Assembly: GCA_964471865.1 (NCBI GenBank)
Contig: CAYYHU010000012.1
Coordinates: forward strand, 1 to 53,772
Length of the DNA: 53,772 bases
Source of the DNA: CAYMUC01 sp964471865
GTDB lineage: Bacteria; Actinomycetota; Acidimicrobiia; Acidimicrobiales; Ilumatobacteraceae
Direction: 5' to 3'
In this document: positions 7,783-15,874 of the stretch, one piece after another
Layout of the letters: each line of letters begins with the position of its first letter
Numbering within the stretch: the stretch's first letter is position 1
The notes under the pieces: generated by a model
Told to the model about the DNA's origin: nothing
Database searches by the model: none
Seen by the model: the letters and a program-made list of their open reading frames with translations, nothing else
Translations under genes and position numbers: made by a program

Positions 7783-9227
7783 CAGGTGTTCAGGCTCCTA
7801 CCAGTGAGTGACAGCACGGTCTCACCGAACAGTTCGGTGAGACTCGGGTGAGGTTGGACGAATTCAGCGATCTCATCCACGGTGGCTTCCCAGTTGACCG
7901 CCAGATAACCGCCCGAGAGCTGTTCGGTCACCCAGGGTCCGACCATGTGCACACCAAGCACCTGCCCTGCGGTTCCATCGGGGTTCCGTTTGGCGATCAC
8001 CTTCACGAGACCATCGGTCTCTCCCAGGATCTGCGCCCGGCTGTTGGCTCGGAACTGATGCTTGGCAACCACGATGTCGTATCCCTGGGCCTTGGCTTCT
8101 TCTTCACCCGGGCCGGCCCACGCGACTTCGGGATGGCAATAGATCGCCCACGGCACCCGATCGTGGCGGATCGGCATCGGCGACTCACCCAGGATGTCTT
8201 TGACCGCCAGGATCGCCTCGGCGTAGGCCACGTGAGCCAACTGCGGAGTCGCGATGAGGTCACCGATGGCGTAGACGTCGGCCTCGCCGGTGCGACACAG
8301 TTCGTCCACCTGCACGAAACCGCGTTCGTCGACCGCGACCGCCGTTCCGTTCAGTCCCAACAGATCGGCAAAGGGTCGCCGACCCACCGACACCACGACC
8401 GCATCGACCTCGAGGGGATCAGCGCCCTCGATGTGCACCGTGGTGCCCCCCTGGGCGTTGGGGGTGTGGCCGGTGACTCGAGCGCCGGTACGAATGTCGA
8501 TGCCCTTCTTGCCAAAGGAACGCACAACGACATTGGCGACATCGGCATCGAGACCGGGAAGGACCTTGGGAAGACCTTCGAGAATGGTCACCTGGGCGCC
8601 AAGATCGGCAAAGGTCGACGCGAACTCGCACCCGATCGCTCCGCCACCGATCACCGCGACTCGTCCAGGAACCCGGTCGAGCATGAGGACCTCGTCGCTG
8701 GTCATGATCGGACCACCGACGTCGAAACCCGGAATCGTGCGAGGCACCGAACCGGCCGCCAAAATCACCGCGTCACCGCGGACCTGGGTGGTTCCACCCT
8801 CGGCGAGTTGCACCGTGACAGTGCGATCCGCGCCCAGAGATCCGGTTCCGAGCAGATAGGTGACCTTGCGGACCTTGGTCAGTCCGGTGAGACCCTTGAC
8901 GAGACCGTCGACGATCTTTTGCTTGCGCGCCTGGGTGACGGCGAATTCGATCGAAGGCGAACCGCCCGGATCGATACCGAAGTCCTTGGCGTGATGCACA
9001 TGGCGAGCCACCGCTGCCGTTTCGAGAAACGCTTTGGCGGGGATGCATCCCCGGTTGAGACAGGTCCCACCGATGGTGTCGCGTTCGATCAAGGCGACCG
9101 AGAGCCCCGCAGATGCTCCATAGAACGCCGCGGCGTAGCCACCAGGGCCACCACCCACCACCACGAGGTCGAATTGATCGGCCGTAGGGACCACCTCCTC
9201 CGCTCGGACGGGCGCGCCCGCCAACAA
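7782..9227 (-). CDS. lpdA: Dihydrolipoyl dehydrogenase (E3)
   Basis: FAD-dependent enzyme of up to 481 residues that reoxidises dihydrolipoamide with NAD+. Visible features are the N-terminal FAD-binding GGGPGGYAAA, the redox-active disulfide GGTCLNRGCIPAK, a second dinucleotide-binding motif GGGAIGCEFAS for NAD, the FAD motif containing YAIGD, and the C-terminal HPSLTE of the dimer interface whose His is the catalytic base. The start is unsure: 9227 is a TTG, and an in-frame GTG at 9194 sits directly on a GGAGGAG, too close for a normal ribosome-binding site. It is the first gene of the E3-E2-lipB-lipA run. Confidence 0.93.
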   Translation of the reverse strand: MLAGAPVRAEEVVPTADQFDLVVVGGGPGGYAAAFYGASAGLSVALIERDTIGGTCLNRGCIPAKAFLETAAVARHVHHAKDFGIDPGGSPSIEFAVTQARKQKIVDGLVKGLTGLTKVRKVTYLLGTGSLGADRTVTVQLAEGGTTQVRGDAVILAAGSVPRTIPGFDVGGPIMTSDEVLMLDRVPGRVAVIGGGAIGCEFASTFADLGAQVTILEGLPKVLPGLDADVANVVVRSFGKKGIDIRTGARVTGHTPNAQGGTTVHIEGADPLEVDAVVVSVGRRPFADLLGLNGTAVAVDERGFVQVDELCRTGEADVYAIGDLIATPQLAHVAYAEAILAVKDILGESPMPIRHDRVPWAIYCHPEVAWAGPGEEEAKAQGYDIVVAKHQFRANSRAQILGETDGLVKVIAKRNPDGTAGQVLGVHMVGPWVTEQLSGGYLAVNWEATVDEIAEFVQPHPSLTELFGETVLSLTGRSLNT

Positions 9228-9320
9228 ACGCCATCAACGGTAGCCGTCACCGGGTCCAGAGCCACCAGCGATCTCATCGGGATCGCCCCTACCGACCCCG
9301 GCATGCTCAGTCAGGGGGCC

Positions 9321-9722
9321 TCAGGGGCGCCACTGACGCTGTTCACCGCCGCGGGCGTAGGCCACCGCCTGCACCCGATCCACCGGATCAAAGGTCAGAT
9401 CACAGCGCAGAATTCCGGTCTCAGGAACCGCACCGCAGGCGCCCCGGGGTTCATGACGTTCGCCATCGCCCAACATCACCCATCCGTCGGCGGCGTCGGG
9501 GGTCGCGACTCCTCCGAGTTCGATCGAAACCAGGGTCGCATCTCCTCGGCGCTGCACCTGGGTGACGGTGACGTCCATATCGCCCACCAGCGCCACATCG
9601 CCGAGTCCGAGAATCTCCACCGACGCGTCCTGATCGGCGACCTGCAACAACTTCACGCCTCCGGCGATCAGGATCGCCAGCCCGCATACGAGGGCCAACA
9701 CGATCAAACGGCGAGTGCTCAT
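9321..9722 (-). CDS. Small membrane-anchored or secreted protein, unknown function
   Basis: About 133 residues from the ATG at 9722, chosen because it directly precedes a positively charged, strongly hydrophobic segment (MSTRRLIVLALVCGLAILIAG) typical of a signal anchor. The rest is a small predicted beta-rich extracytoplasmic domain with two cysteines (RGACGAVPETGILRCDL) that could form a disulfide. No family is recognised. It is divergent from the candidate selenoprotein lipoprotein, about 200 bp away, so the two may share a control region, but nothing visible links them functionally. Confidence 0.6.
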   Translation of the reverse strand: MSTRRLIVLALVCGLAILIAGGVKLLQVADQDASVEILGLGDVALVGDMDVTVTQVQRRGDATLVSIELGGVATPDAADGWVMLGDGERHEPRGACGAVPETGILRCDLTFDPVDRVQAVAYARGGEQRQWRP

Positions 9723-9925
9723 GGTGTGATTCGGTGGTCCCGTGACAGGTTGTCCATGCCGCACGTGACGGTGAGGGCAACAGTGGTGGTGGACGCTTCG
9801 AGGCTGCCAGCGTCGGTGATCTGTCGAGAAACTGTAGAAAGCGCGCTCCCGAATCACACACCGGTTACGAACGTCGCGGTCCCGATCGACACCTCGGCGA
9901 GAACCCCGATACCGTCATCAGCGTG

Positions 9926-10570
9926 ATGGTCTGGCCTCGCGATCTCGTTCTGGGTCTGGTCGGGGCCGGCGCCGTTGTCCTGGCCGCGTGTGGAGCATCT
10001 CCGGGGGGAGCACCCGCTTCCGAGGCCGGCGTCGACTCGTCCGCCGGCCGGGTCGAGACCACCGTTGCGGCACCGGTGAGCCCCTCGACCGCGGACCCGA
10101 CGGCCCCGGTGTCCCAGCCGGTCACGCCCGGTTCACAAAACCCCGAACCCGAAACCCCCAGCCCCTATGACGACCTCGAGGTCACCCTGGTCGATGGGAC
10201 CGCCACGACGTTGGGAGCACTCATCGGTGACGGACCCGCCGCATTGTGGTTCTGGTCCCCCGGTTGAAGCTCCTGTAATCGTGAAGCTCCCTCGGTCGAG
10301 GAGGCCAACCGCCGCTTCGCTGGCCAGATACCCGTGATCGGTATCGCCTGGTACGGAAGCACAGACCAGATGCGCGCCTTCGTGGATCGCCACGGCCTCA
10401 CGATGCCCACCGTCGACGACGCCGCCCAAGGCGCGGTCTTTGGCCGGTTCGGCATCGGCTTCCAACCGGCCTGGGCGTTCCTCGACACCGCCGGCGAGGT
10501 GACGACGTATCTCGGCGCTCTCGACGATGCCGGAATCGATGCCGCGCTCGGGGCAGCACTGGGTCGCTGA
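9926..10570 (+). CDS. Candidate selenoprotein: thioredoxin-like lipoprotein with Sec-x-x-Cys active site
   Basis: Read through one in-frame TGA (10265-10267), this is a single 214-residue thioredoxin-fold protein. It has a signal peptide with lipobox L-A-A-C, a Ser/Thr/Pro/Glu-rich linker to about residue 85, then the fold: strand and active site WFWSPG-U-SSC-NREAP (U114, C117), a helix, strand IPVIGIAWYG, helix, and the cis-Pro motif GFQPAWAFLD. In the family, the position occupied here by TGA is the first cysteine of CxxC. The frame is intact on both sides and a hairpin with a GGTC loop follows. Without readthrough the product would be 113 residues lacking the active site. It would act as a thiol-disulfide or peroxide-reducing enzyme outside the membrane. 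A GTG at 9923 is an alternative start. A point mutation or assembly error is the main rival explanation. Confidence 0.82.
10265..10305 (+). promoter_or_regulatory. UGA recoding site with bacterial SECIS-like hairpin
   Basis: The TGA (10265-10267) is followed after 26 bases by the tetraloop GGTC (10294-10297). The loop is closed by CTCC on the left (10290-10293) paired with GAGG on the right (10298-10301), then a C-A mismatch, a T-G wobble and two more pairs out to 10286 and 10305. Bacterial SECIS elements are hairpins within the coding region whose apical loop, with a G (often GGU) at its start, lies roughly 16-37 bases after the UGA and binds SelB. The geometry fits; function is inferred. 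Confidence 0.65.
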
Positions 10571-10589
10571 TCCCCCTAGCGTGACGGGT

Positions 10590-11501
10590 ATGCACATCGC
10601 CGTCACCGGGGCATCAGGCCTCATCGGATCCGCTCTCGTCCCGCATCTGCGCGCTTCAGGCCATCAGGTGACCGCGTTCGTGCGCCGACCCGCTCGGGAG
10701 AACGAAGCGACCTGGGACCCTCAGGCCGGTGTGCTCGATCCCGAGGCCCTCGCCAGCATCGACGCGGTGGTGCATCTCGCCGGAGCCGGTATCGGCGACA
10801 AACGGTGGAGCGACAGCTACAAAGACGAGATCCGTGGGAGTCGGGTGCGTTCCACCGAAACCCTGGCCCAGGCGATCGCGACGGCGCGCAGCGCCGGGAA
10901 CGGCCCCTCGGTGCTGTTGTCGGGATCGGCGATCGGCATCTATGGCGCCTGTGGTGACGAGGAACTCGACGAGACGTCTCCGGCGGGTGATGGTTTCCTC
11001 GCCGAGGTATGCACGGCCTGGGAGGCCGCGACCGCCGCCGCGGAGGCGGTAGGGGTGCGAGTCGCGCATCTGCGGACCGGCATCGTGTTGTCGCCTGCTG
11101 GTGGAGCGCTCAAGAAGCAGTTGCCGTTGTTCAAGCTCGGGCTCGGAGGGCGGTTCGGCTCGGGACGTGCCTGGCAGTCCTGGATCTCGCTTCCCGACGA
11201 GATCTCCGCGATCGAACATCTTCTGACCGCCGAGGTTTCAGGACCGGTGAATCTGACCGCCCCCGAACCCGTCGTCAACGCCGACTTCGCGCGCACGCTG
11301 GGTCGGGTCCTTCGCCGTCCCGCCGCCTTCCCGGTGCCGGCGTTCGGACCGCGGTTGTTACTGGGTCGGGAACTCGCAGATGCGTTGTTGTTCACCGGAC
11401 AACGGGTGCTGCCCCGCGTGCTCGAATCCTCGGGGTTCACCTTCGCTCATCGGGATCTCGAGACCGCGCTGCGCCACCTGTTGGGACGCGAGGCTGCGTG
11501 A
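10590..11501 (+). CDS. NAD-dependent epimerase/dehydratase-like protein, TIGR01777 family
   Basis: A 303-residue Rossmann-fold protein that starts MHIAVTGASGLIGSALVPHL, with the nucleotide-binding TGASGLIG motif. The phrases SGSAIGIYG, FLAEVCTAWEAA, LRTGIVLSPAGGALKKQLPLFKLGLGG and QSWISLPDE match the TIGR01777 (YfcH/SulA-like) branch of extended SDRs, with a C-terminal DUF1731-like tail. The substrate is unknown. It starts 19 bp after the selenoprotein stop, and its TGA overlaps the GTG of the next gene, so the run is probably cotranscribed. Confidence 0.88.
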   Translation: MHIAVTGASGLIGSALVPHLRASGHQVTAFVRRPARENEATWDPQAGVLDPEALASIDAVVHLAGAGIGDKRWSDSYKDEIRGSRVRSTETLAQAIATARSAGNGPSVLLSGSAIGIYGACGDEELDETSPAGDGFLAEVCTAWEAATAAAEAVGVRVAHLRTGIVLSPAGGALKKQLPLFKLGLGGRFGSGRAWQSWISLPDEISAIEHLLTAEVSGPVNLTAPEPVVNADFARTLGRVLRRPAAFPVPAFGPRLLLGRELADALLFTGQRVLPRVLESSGFTFAHRDLETALRHLLGREAA

Positions 11502-12751
11502 GCGCACCTGGCGACGACCTCGATGTGATCGTGGTGGGGGCCGGCCTCGCCGGCCTCGCCGCAGCGCGCACGATGGTCGAGCGCGGGCTACGCGTCCGAG
11601 TCCTCGAGGCCTCCGATGGGGTCGGAGGCCGGGTGCGCACCGATCTCGTGGACGGTTTCCTGCTCGACCGCGGATTCCAGGTGGTGTTGAGTTCCTATCC
11701 CGAACTTCACCGCCAACTCGATGTCGACGCGCTGGCACTGCGGCACTTCGACCCGGGAGCACTGTTGTGGTGGAAAGGCCGGGGTCATGTGGTCGGGGAT
11801 CCGTTCCGCCGTCCGAGCACCCTGGTGTCCACTGCGCTCGCGCCGGTGGGAACCCCCTTCGACAAGGCGCGTATCGCCCGACTTCGGCGACGGCTGAAAT
11901 CCGGGCATCCGGCGCTGCTGCTCCACGGTGACGACATCTCGACCATCGAGATGCTGCGGCGCGAGGGATTCTCCGACACGATGATCGAACGGTTCTGGCG
12001 GCCCCTGGTCGCCGGCATCCAGTTGGATCCCGATCTGGCCACCTCCCGGCGAATGTTCGACATCGTGTTCCGGTGTCTCGCGGATGGCGATGGGGCGGTT
12101 CCAGCGGCCGGAATGGGCGCCATCCCCCATCAACTCGCGGCGCGATTGCCACCAGGAACGGTGACGCTATCGAGTCCGGTTGACTCGGTGGATTCCCACG
12201 GGGTCGTCTCTGAGGGGGCACGCCTCGAGGCCAAAGCCGTCGTGGTCGCCACCCAAGGACCGGTGGCCGCTCGTCTGCTCGGGCTCGACCCCGTCGAATC
12301 CCGATCGGTGTCGTGTGTGTATTTCGCCGCCCCCCGGGCTCCGATCGACCATCGTCTGATCGTTCTCGATGCCGAGGGCACCGGCCCGGCTGCCAATGTG
12401 GCGATCATGTCGAACGTGGCGCCCGGGTATGCACCGCCCGAGCGACATCTCGTGGCCTGCGCCGTTCCGGGACGAGTGGATGAAGATCTCGACACCGACG
12501 TGCGCGCCCAGATGCGGCGCTGGTGGGGGCCCGATGTCGACTCCTGGGAACATCTGCGCACCTATCGGATCGCGCATGGTCAACCCGCACAGAACCCGCC
12601 CTTTCACCCCAAACGTCCGGTGTCGTTGGGTGAGGGGCTGTTCGTCTGCGGCGACCATCGCGACACCGCGTCATCCCAGGGGGCGCTGTATTCGGGCCGC
12701 CGCTGCGGCGAGGCGGTCGTCGAAGCGCTCGCCAGCCAGCCCACGCACTGA
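11498..12751 (+). CDS. FAD-dependent amine oxidase/desaturase-like oxidoreductase
   Basis: A 417-residue flavoprotein. The GTG at 11498 overlaps the epimerase stop and places the dinucleotide-binding motif VIVVGAGLAGLAAA at the N-terminus, followed by the usual second motif EASDGVGGRVRTD. The C-terminal FAD-binding segment GLFVCGDHRDTASSQGALYSG is also present. This is the layout of the amine oxidase/protoporphyrinogen oxidase/phytoene desaturase superfamily. No isoprenoid or carotenoid genes are nearby, so the substrate stays open. Confidence 0.85.
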   Translation: MSAPGDDLDVIVVGAGLAGLAAARTMVERGLRVRVLEASDGVGGRVRTDLVDGFLLDRGFQVVLSSYPELHRQLDVDALALRHFDPGALLWWKGRGHVVGDPFRRPSTLVSTALAPVGTPFDKARIARLRRRLKSGHPALLLHGDDISTIEMLRREGFSDTMIERFWRPLVAGIQLDPDLATSRRMFDIVFRCLADGDGAVPAAGMGAIPHQLAARLPPGTVTLSSPVDSVDSHGVVSEGARLEAKAVVVATQGPVAARLLGLDPVESRSVSCVYFAAPRAPIDHRLIVLDAEGTGPAANVAIMSNVAPGYAPPERHLVACAVPGRVDEDLDTDVRAQMRRWWGPDVDSWEHLRTYRIAHGQPAQNPPFHPKRPVSLGEGLFVCGDHRDTASSQGALYSGRRCGEAVVEALASQPTH

Positions 12752-12786
12752 CATGATGACACTCACCCACGAGACCAGGAGCGACG

Positions 12787-13284
12787 ATGTCTGACACAGA
12801 GCCACCCTCGGAGACAGGATCAGCGGCGGGAGCCGACAAGGTCGTGCGGGTCGAACGGGTCATCGCAGCGAGTCCCGAGGCCATCTTCGCGGTCCTCGCG
12901 GATCCGAATCGCCATCAGGACTTCGATGGATCGGGCACCGTGCGCGCGGCGCGCTCGGACGCCCCTGAACGCCTGACTCTGGGGTCACGCTTCGGGATGA
13001 ACATGCGCTTGGGTGTCCCCTACCGAACGACCAACGAAGTGGTCGAGTTCGATGAGGGGCGCCTCATCGGATGGCGTCATGTCGGAGGCCATGTGTGGCG
13101 CTACCGACTCGAGGCCGTCGAAGGCGCCGAGCCACCAGCGACCCTGGTGGTCGAGGAGTTCGACTGGAGCACCAATCGAGCCCCGCTGATGCTCAAGATG
13201 ATGAAGGCGATTCCCAAGAACGAAAAGGCGATGCGCGCCACGCTCGAGCGCCTCGCGAGCCTGGTGGAACCGGCCGGGACCTGA
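12787..13284 (+). CDS. SRPBCC-superfamily (polyketide cyclase/dehydrase-like) protein
   Basis: A 165-residue protein. After a low-complexity N-terminus (1-20) it shows the START-like pattern: strand VVRVERVIAASPEAIFAVLADPNRHQDFDGSG, then alternating strands (SRFGMNMRLGVPYRTTNEVVEF, IGWRHVGGHVWRYRLE, ATLVVEEFDWS) and a long C-terminal helix. Such proteins bind hydrophobic ligands in a deep cavity. An AGGAG lies just upstream of the ATG. It follows the FAD oxidoreductase by 35 bp and is convergent with yceI. Confidence 0.82.
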   Translation: MSDTEPPSETGSAAGADKVVRVERVIAASPEAIFAVLADPNRHQDFDGSGTVRAARSDAPERLTLGSRFGMNMRLGVPYRTTNEVVEFDEGRLIGWRHVGGHVWRYRLEAVEGAEPPATLVVEEFDWSTNRAPLMLKMMKAIPKNEKAMRATLERLASLVEPAGT

Positions 13285-13288
13285 TCCC

Positions 13289-13307
13289 GACCGGTTCGCG
13301 CCCGGTC
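13289..13307. terminator. Hairpin between convergent genes
   Basis: GACCGG (13289-13294) and CCGGTC (13302-13307) form a perfect 6-bp stem with a 7-base loop exactly between the convergent SRPBCC and yceI stops, where a bidirectional terminator could act. No T-tract is seen. Confidence 0.35.
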
Positions 13308-13866
13308 AGGCCCGAACGGCCTGGATGTCGAGGGTGATGGTGACCTTGTCACCCACGAGGACACCGCCGGTATCCAACGCCACGTTCCACTCGAGACCGA
13401 AATCCTTGCGGTTGATGACGGTGGTCGCACTGAAACCGGCGCGGGTTCCACCCCACGGGTCCGGCGACACGCCATCGAACTCGAGTTCGAACTCGACGCT
13501 GCGGGTCACTCCCTTGATCGTGAGGTCACCGACGAGTACGAAATCGTCTCCGGTCGCGCGCACCGCGGTCGACGTGAACGTCATCGTGGGGAACTGTTCG
13601 GTGTCGAAGAAGTCACCGGTGCGCAGATGCCCGTCACGCTGATCGTCGCCGGTGGACACCGAGTTCATCTCGACGCTGGCTTGGACACTCGAGGCAAGAC
13701 GATCCTCAGCGATCGTCAGCGCTCCCGAGAAGCTACGGAATTCGCCCCGCACCTTGGACACCATCAGGTGGCGGGCGACGAAACCCACGCTCGAATGGCT
13801 CGGATCGATCGTCCAGGTGCCGGGGGTGAGGGCATCGAGGGCTTGGGCGCTGGTCATAGCGGTCAT
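13306..13866 (-). CDS. YceI family lipocalin-like protein
   Basis: A 186-residue protein. The pattern GTWTIDPSHSSVGFVARHLMVSKVRGEFRSFSG, then AGFSATTVINRKDFGLEWN and VGDKVTITLDIQA, is diagnostic of the YceI family, a beta-barrel that binds long isoprenoid or lipid ligands. No signal peptide is visible, so it would be cytoplasmic, as in many actinobacterial members. The start at 13866 is preceded by AAGGAG at proper distance, whereas the upstream ATG (13923) would add a low-complexity tail. It is divergent from a MarR regulator across a short AT-rich region with two palindromes. Confidence 0.92.
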   Translation of the reverse strand: MTAMTSAQALDALTPGTWTIDPSHSSVGFVARHLMVSKVRGEFRSFSGALTIAEDRLASSVQASVEMNSVSTGDDQRDGHLRTGDFFDTEQFPTMTFTSTAVRATGDDFVLVGDLTIKGVTRSVEFELEFDGVSPDPWGGTRAGFSATTVINRKDFGLEWNVALDTGGVLVGDKVTITLDIQAVRA

Positions 13867-13940
13867 GGTGAGCTCCTTTTTCTTTGGGGGGCGGGGCGTT
13901 GGAGGGTTCTGACGGAGGGCCACAGGTGGCCGACTCGCGG

Positions 13941-13976
13941 AGTATATAATTGCTTACGCAACTATTGCTCACGCAA
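13941..13976. promoter_or_regulatory. Divergent promoter with two tandem MarR-type palindromes
   Basis: The AT-rich yceI-marR spacer holds two near-identical 12-bp palindromes, TTGCTTACGCAA (13950-13961) and TTGCTCACGCAA (13965-13976), with centres 15 bp apart. A TATAAT hexamer at 13944-13949 (plus strand) and TATACT on the minus strand (13941-13946) are possible -10 elements right beside the first palindrome. The layout fits autorepression by the adjacent MarR protein with simultaneous control of yceI. Motif and positions are seen; the regulator-operator link is inference. Confidence 0.65.
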
Positions 13977-14005
13977 TTCTCTGATCGTGGTCCTAGGCTG
14001 ACGCC

Positions 14006-14479
14006 ATGACAGCGACCGAGGCGGTCCCGTGGCTCTCCCCGACCGAGATGCGAGCCTGGCGAGCCTTCATCGAGGTCCATCAGGACCTCATGAACGCTCT
14101 GGAGGCCGATCTTGCGCCCCATGGACTGAGCGTGGGCGACTATCAGGTGCTCGTCTATCTGTCCGAGAGCGAGGACCAGAACATGCGCATGTGTGATCTC
14201 GCCGAGCGGCTCCAGTTGTCGCCCAGTGGCCTCACGCGTCGACTCGATGGTCTCGTCCGTGCCGGACTCGTGGCTCGAAACCCCTCCTCCCAGGACCGAC
14301 GCGTCATGTTGGCGGTTCTCACCCCGGCGGGACGCTCGACGATCGAGACCGTCGCTCCCCACCATGTCCGCAGCGTGCGCCAGCACGTCGTCGACCGGTT
14401 GTCCCCGGCTCAACTCGCCGTCTTCGCTGATGCCTTCGAAGCCGTCGCCCAGGGCCTTCGACCGGTGGACGCGCCCTGA
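14006..14479 (+). CDS. MarR family transcriptional regulator
   Basis: A 157-residue winged-helix regulator. The recognition region reads MCDLAERLQLSPSGLTRRLDGLVRAGLVAR, followed by the wing motif NPSSQDRRVMLAVLTPAGR. Flanking helices give the dimer interface. It starts at the ATG at 14006, close to twin palindromes in the spacer shared with yceI, its likely operator. MarR proteins usually release DNA on binding a small phenolic, lipid or oxidant; the inducer is not apparent. Confidence 0.92.
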   Translation: MTATEAVPWLSPTEMRAWRAFIEVHQDLMNALEADLAPHGLSVGDYQVLVYLSESEDQNMRMCDLAERLQLSPSGLTRRLDGLVRAGLVARNPSSQDRRVMLAVLTPAGRSTIETVAPHHVRSVRQHVVDRLSPAQLAVFADAFEAVAQGLRPVDAP

Positions 14480-14506
14480 GGGCGCTCTCTGCTAGACCAC
14501 AGATTC

Positions 14507-15685
14507 GTGACCGCTCCCCTCGCACTTCCTCGGGGCTTTTCGTGCCATGTCGCCAACATCGGCATCAAAGACGACACCGATGACTTCACGGTGATCGCAA
14601 CTGCATCCCCGGTGAGCGCGGCCGGGGTGTTCACCAAGAGCCGCTTCGTCGGCCCGAGCGTCACGATCTCGCGAGAACACCTCGACGACGGTCGAGCCCG
14701 CGCTGTCGTGGTGGTCTCGAAGAACTCGAACGTCGCCAACGGCCCCCAAGGCCTCCGTGACGCCCGCGAGTTGGCCGCCGGAGTCGCTCGAGCGCTCGAC
14801 TGCGCGCCCGAGGACATCCTCGTGGCCTCGACGGGTGTCATCGGACGCCCCTATCCGATGGAGCGGATCCGGTCCGGGCTGAGCGCCCTGTCATGGCCCT
14901 TCACCGGAACCGACGCCTGGGCTGCGGCCCGCGGCATCATGACCACCGACACCGTTCCCAAAGCCGCGGAGGCCACCATCGGGTCGGGACCGGCTCGGAT
15001 CGTGGGAATCGCCAAGGGCGTCGGAATGATCGAACCCGATATGGCGACTCTGATCACCGTGTTCACCACCGATGCCGAGATCGACTCGACGACACTCGAT
15101 GTCGTGTTTCGTCAGGTGATGGACCGGACCTTCAACTGTGTCTCCGTCGACACCGACACCTCCACGAGCGATACCGCGGTGATCCTGGCCTCCGGAGCCG
15201 CCGGCCCGGTTGCGCTCGACGAGTTCCGCCACGCGCTCTACGAGGTTGCGCTCACCCTCACCAAAGCGGTCGCTCGCGATGGCGAGGGCGCCGAGCATCT
15301 CCTCGAAGTCACCGTGGATGGTGCTCGCGACGACGCCCAAGCGAAACGGGTCGCCAAATCGATCGTGAACTCCCCTTTGGTGAAAACCGCAGTCCATGGA
15401 GCCGATCCCAATTGGGGTCGGGTCGCCATGGCGGTGGGCAAATGTTCCGATGACACCGATATCGATCAGGACCAGGTCGTGATCCGTTTCGGTGACGCCA
15501 CCCAACTTCATGAGGTCTACCCCCGCCGTCTCGACGAGTCGGATCTGGCGATCGTGTCGACGGTGATGCGTTCTGATGAGGTCCGCATCCACGTCTCGCT
15601 CGGTATCGGCGAGGGCGTCGCCACCGTGTGGGGTTGCGATCTCACCGACGGGTACGTGCGCATCAACGCCGACTACACGACCTGA
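14507..15685 (+). CDS. ArgJ-like (ornithine/glutamate acetyltransferase) family protein with altered motif
   Basis: A 392-residue member of the self-cleaving ArgJ/OAT family. The cleavage and nucleophile motif KGVGMIEPDMA-T181-L is intact, so autoproteolysis into alpha and beta chains at Thr181 is expected, and the C-terminal SLGIGEGVATVWGCDLTDGYVRINADYTT is typical. However, the family's oxyanion-hole segment, normally N-A-C-T-G, here reads N-V-A-N-G (75-79): the threonine is replaced by Asn78. No argB, argC or argD lies beside it. It may make N-acetylglutamate or ornithine in arginine synthesis, or be a paralogue with another acyl donor or amine. The start is GTG. Confidence 0.8.
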   Translation: MTAPLALPRGFSCHVANIGIKDDTDDFTVIATASPVSAAGVFTKSRFVGPSVTISREHLDDGRARAVVVVSKNSNVANGPQGLRDARELAAGVARALDCAPEDILVASTGVIGRPYPMERIRSGLSALSWPFTGTDAWAAARGIMTTDTVPKAAEATIGSGPARIVGIAKGVGMIEPDMATLITVFTTDAEIDSTTLDVVFRQVMDRTFNCVSVDTDTSTSDTAVILASGAAGPVALDEFRHALYEVALTLTKAVARDGEGAEHLLEVTVDGARDDAQAKRVAKSIVNSPLVKTAVHGADPNWGRVAMAVGKCSDDTDIDQDQVVIRFGDATQLHEVYPRRLDESDLAIVSTVMRSDEVRIHVSLGIGEGVATVWGCDLTDGYVRINADYTT

Positions 15686-15874
15686 GGTTCCCACACCGAC
15701 GGGAATCCCATCGCGGCTCTTCGGCGGGAATCCGACCGGATGGACGCGCAGATGAACCCTGGGTGACCAGGTGGTGGCCCGGGGACACGACCCGGCCTCG
15801 TCGTCCTACCCTGAGTCCATGAAGGCATCCACAGGCTCACGAAGCGGGCGGATGAACACGAGGCGGGACACGCC

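Noticed and set aside
7848..9926. 692-codon open frame on the plus strand
   Set aside because: It is antisense to the dihydrolipoyl dehydrogenase and reads as compositional shadow (rich in H, R, D, G).
9926..10570. Two small genes or a pseudogene broken by a nonsense codon
   Set aside because: The stop is exactly at the catalytic Cys position, the frame is clean on both sides, and a SECIS-like hairpin follows; a Sec codon explains all of this. A sequencing error stays possible.
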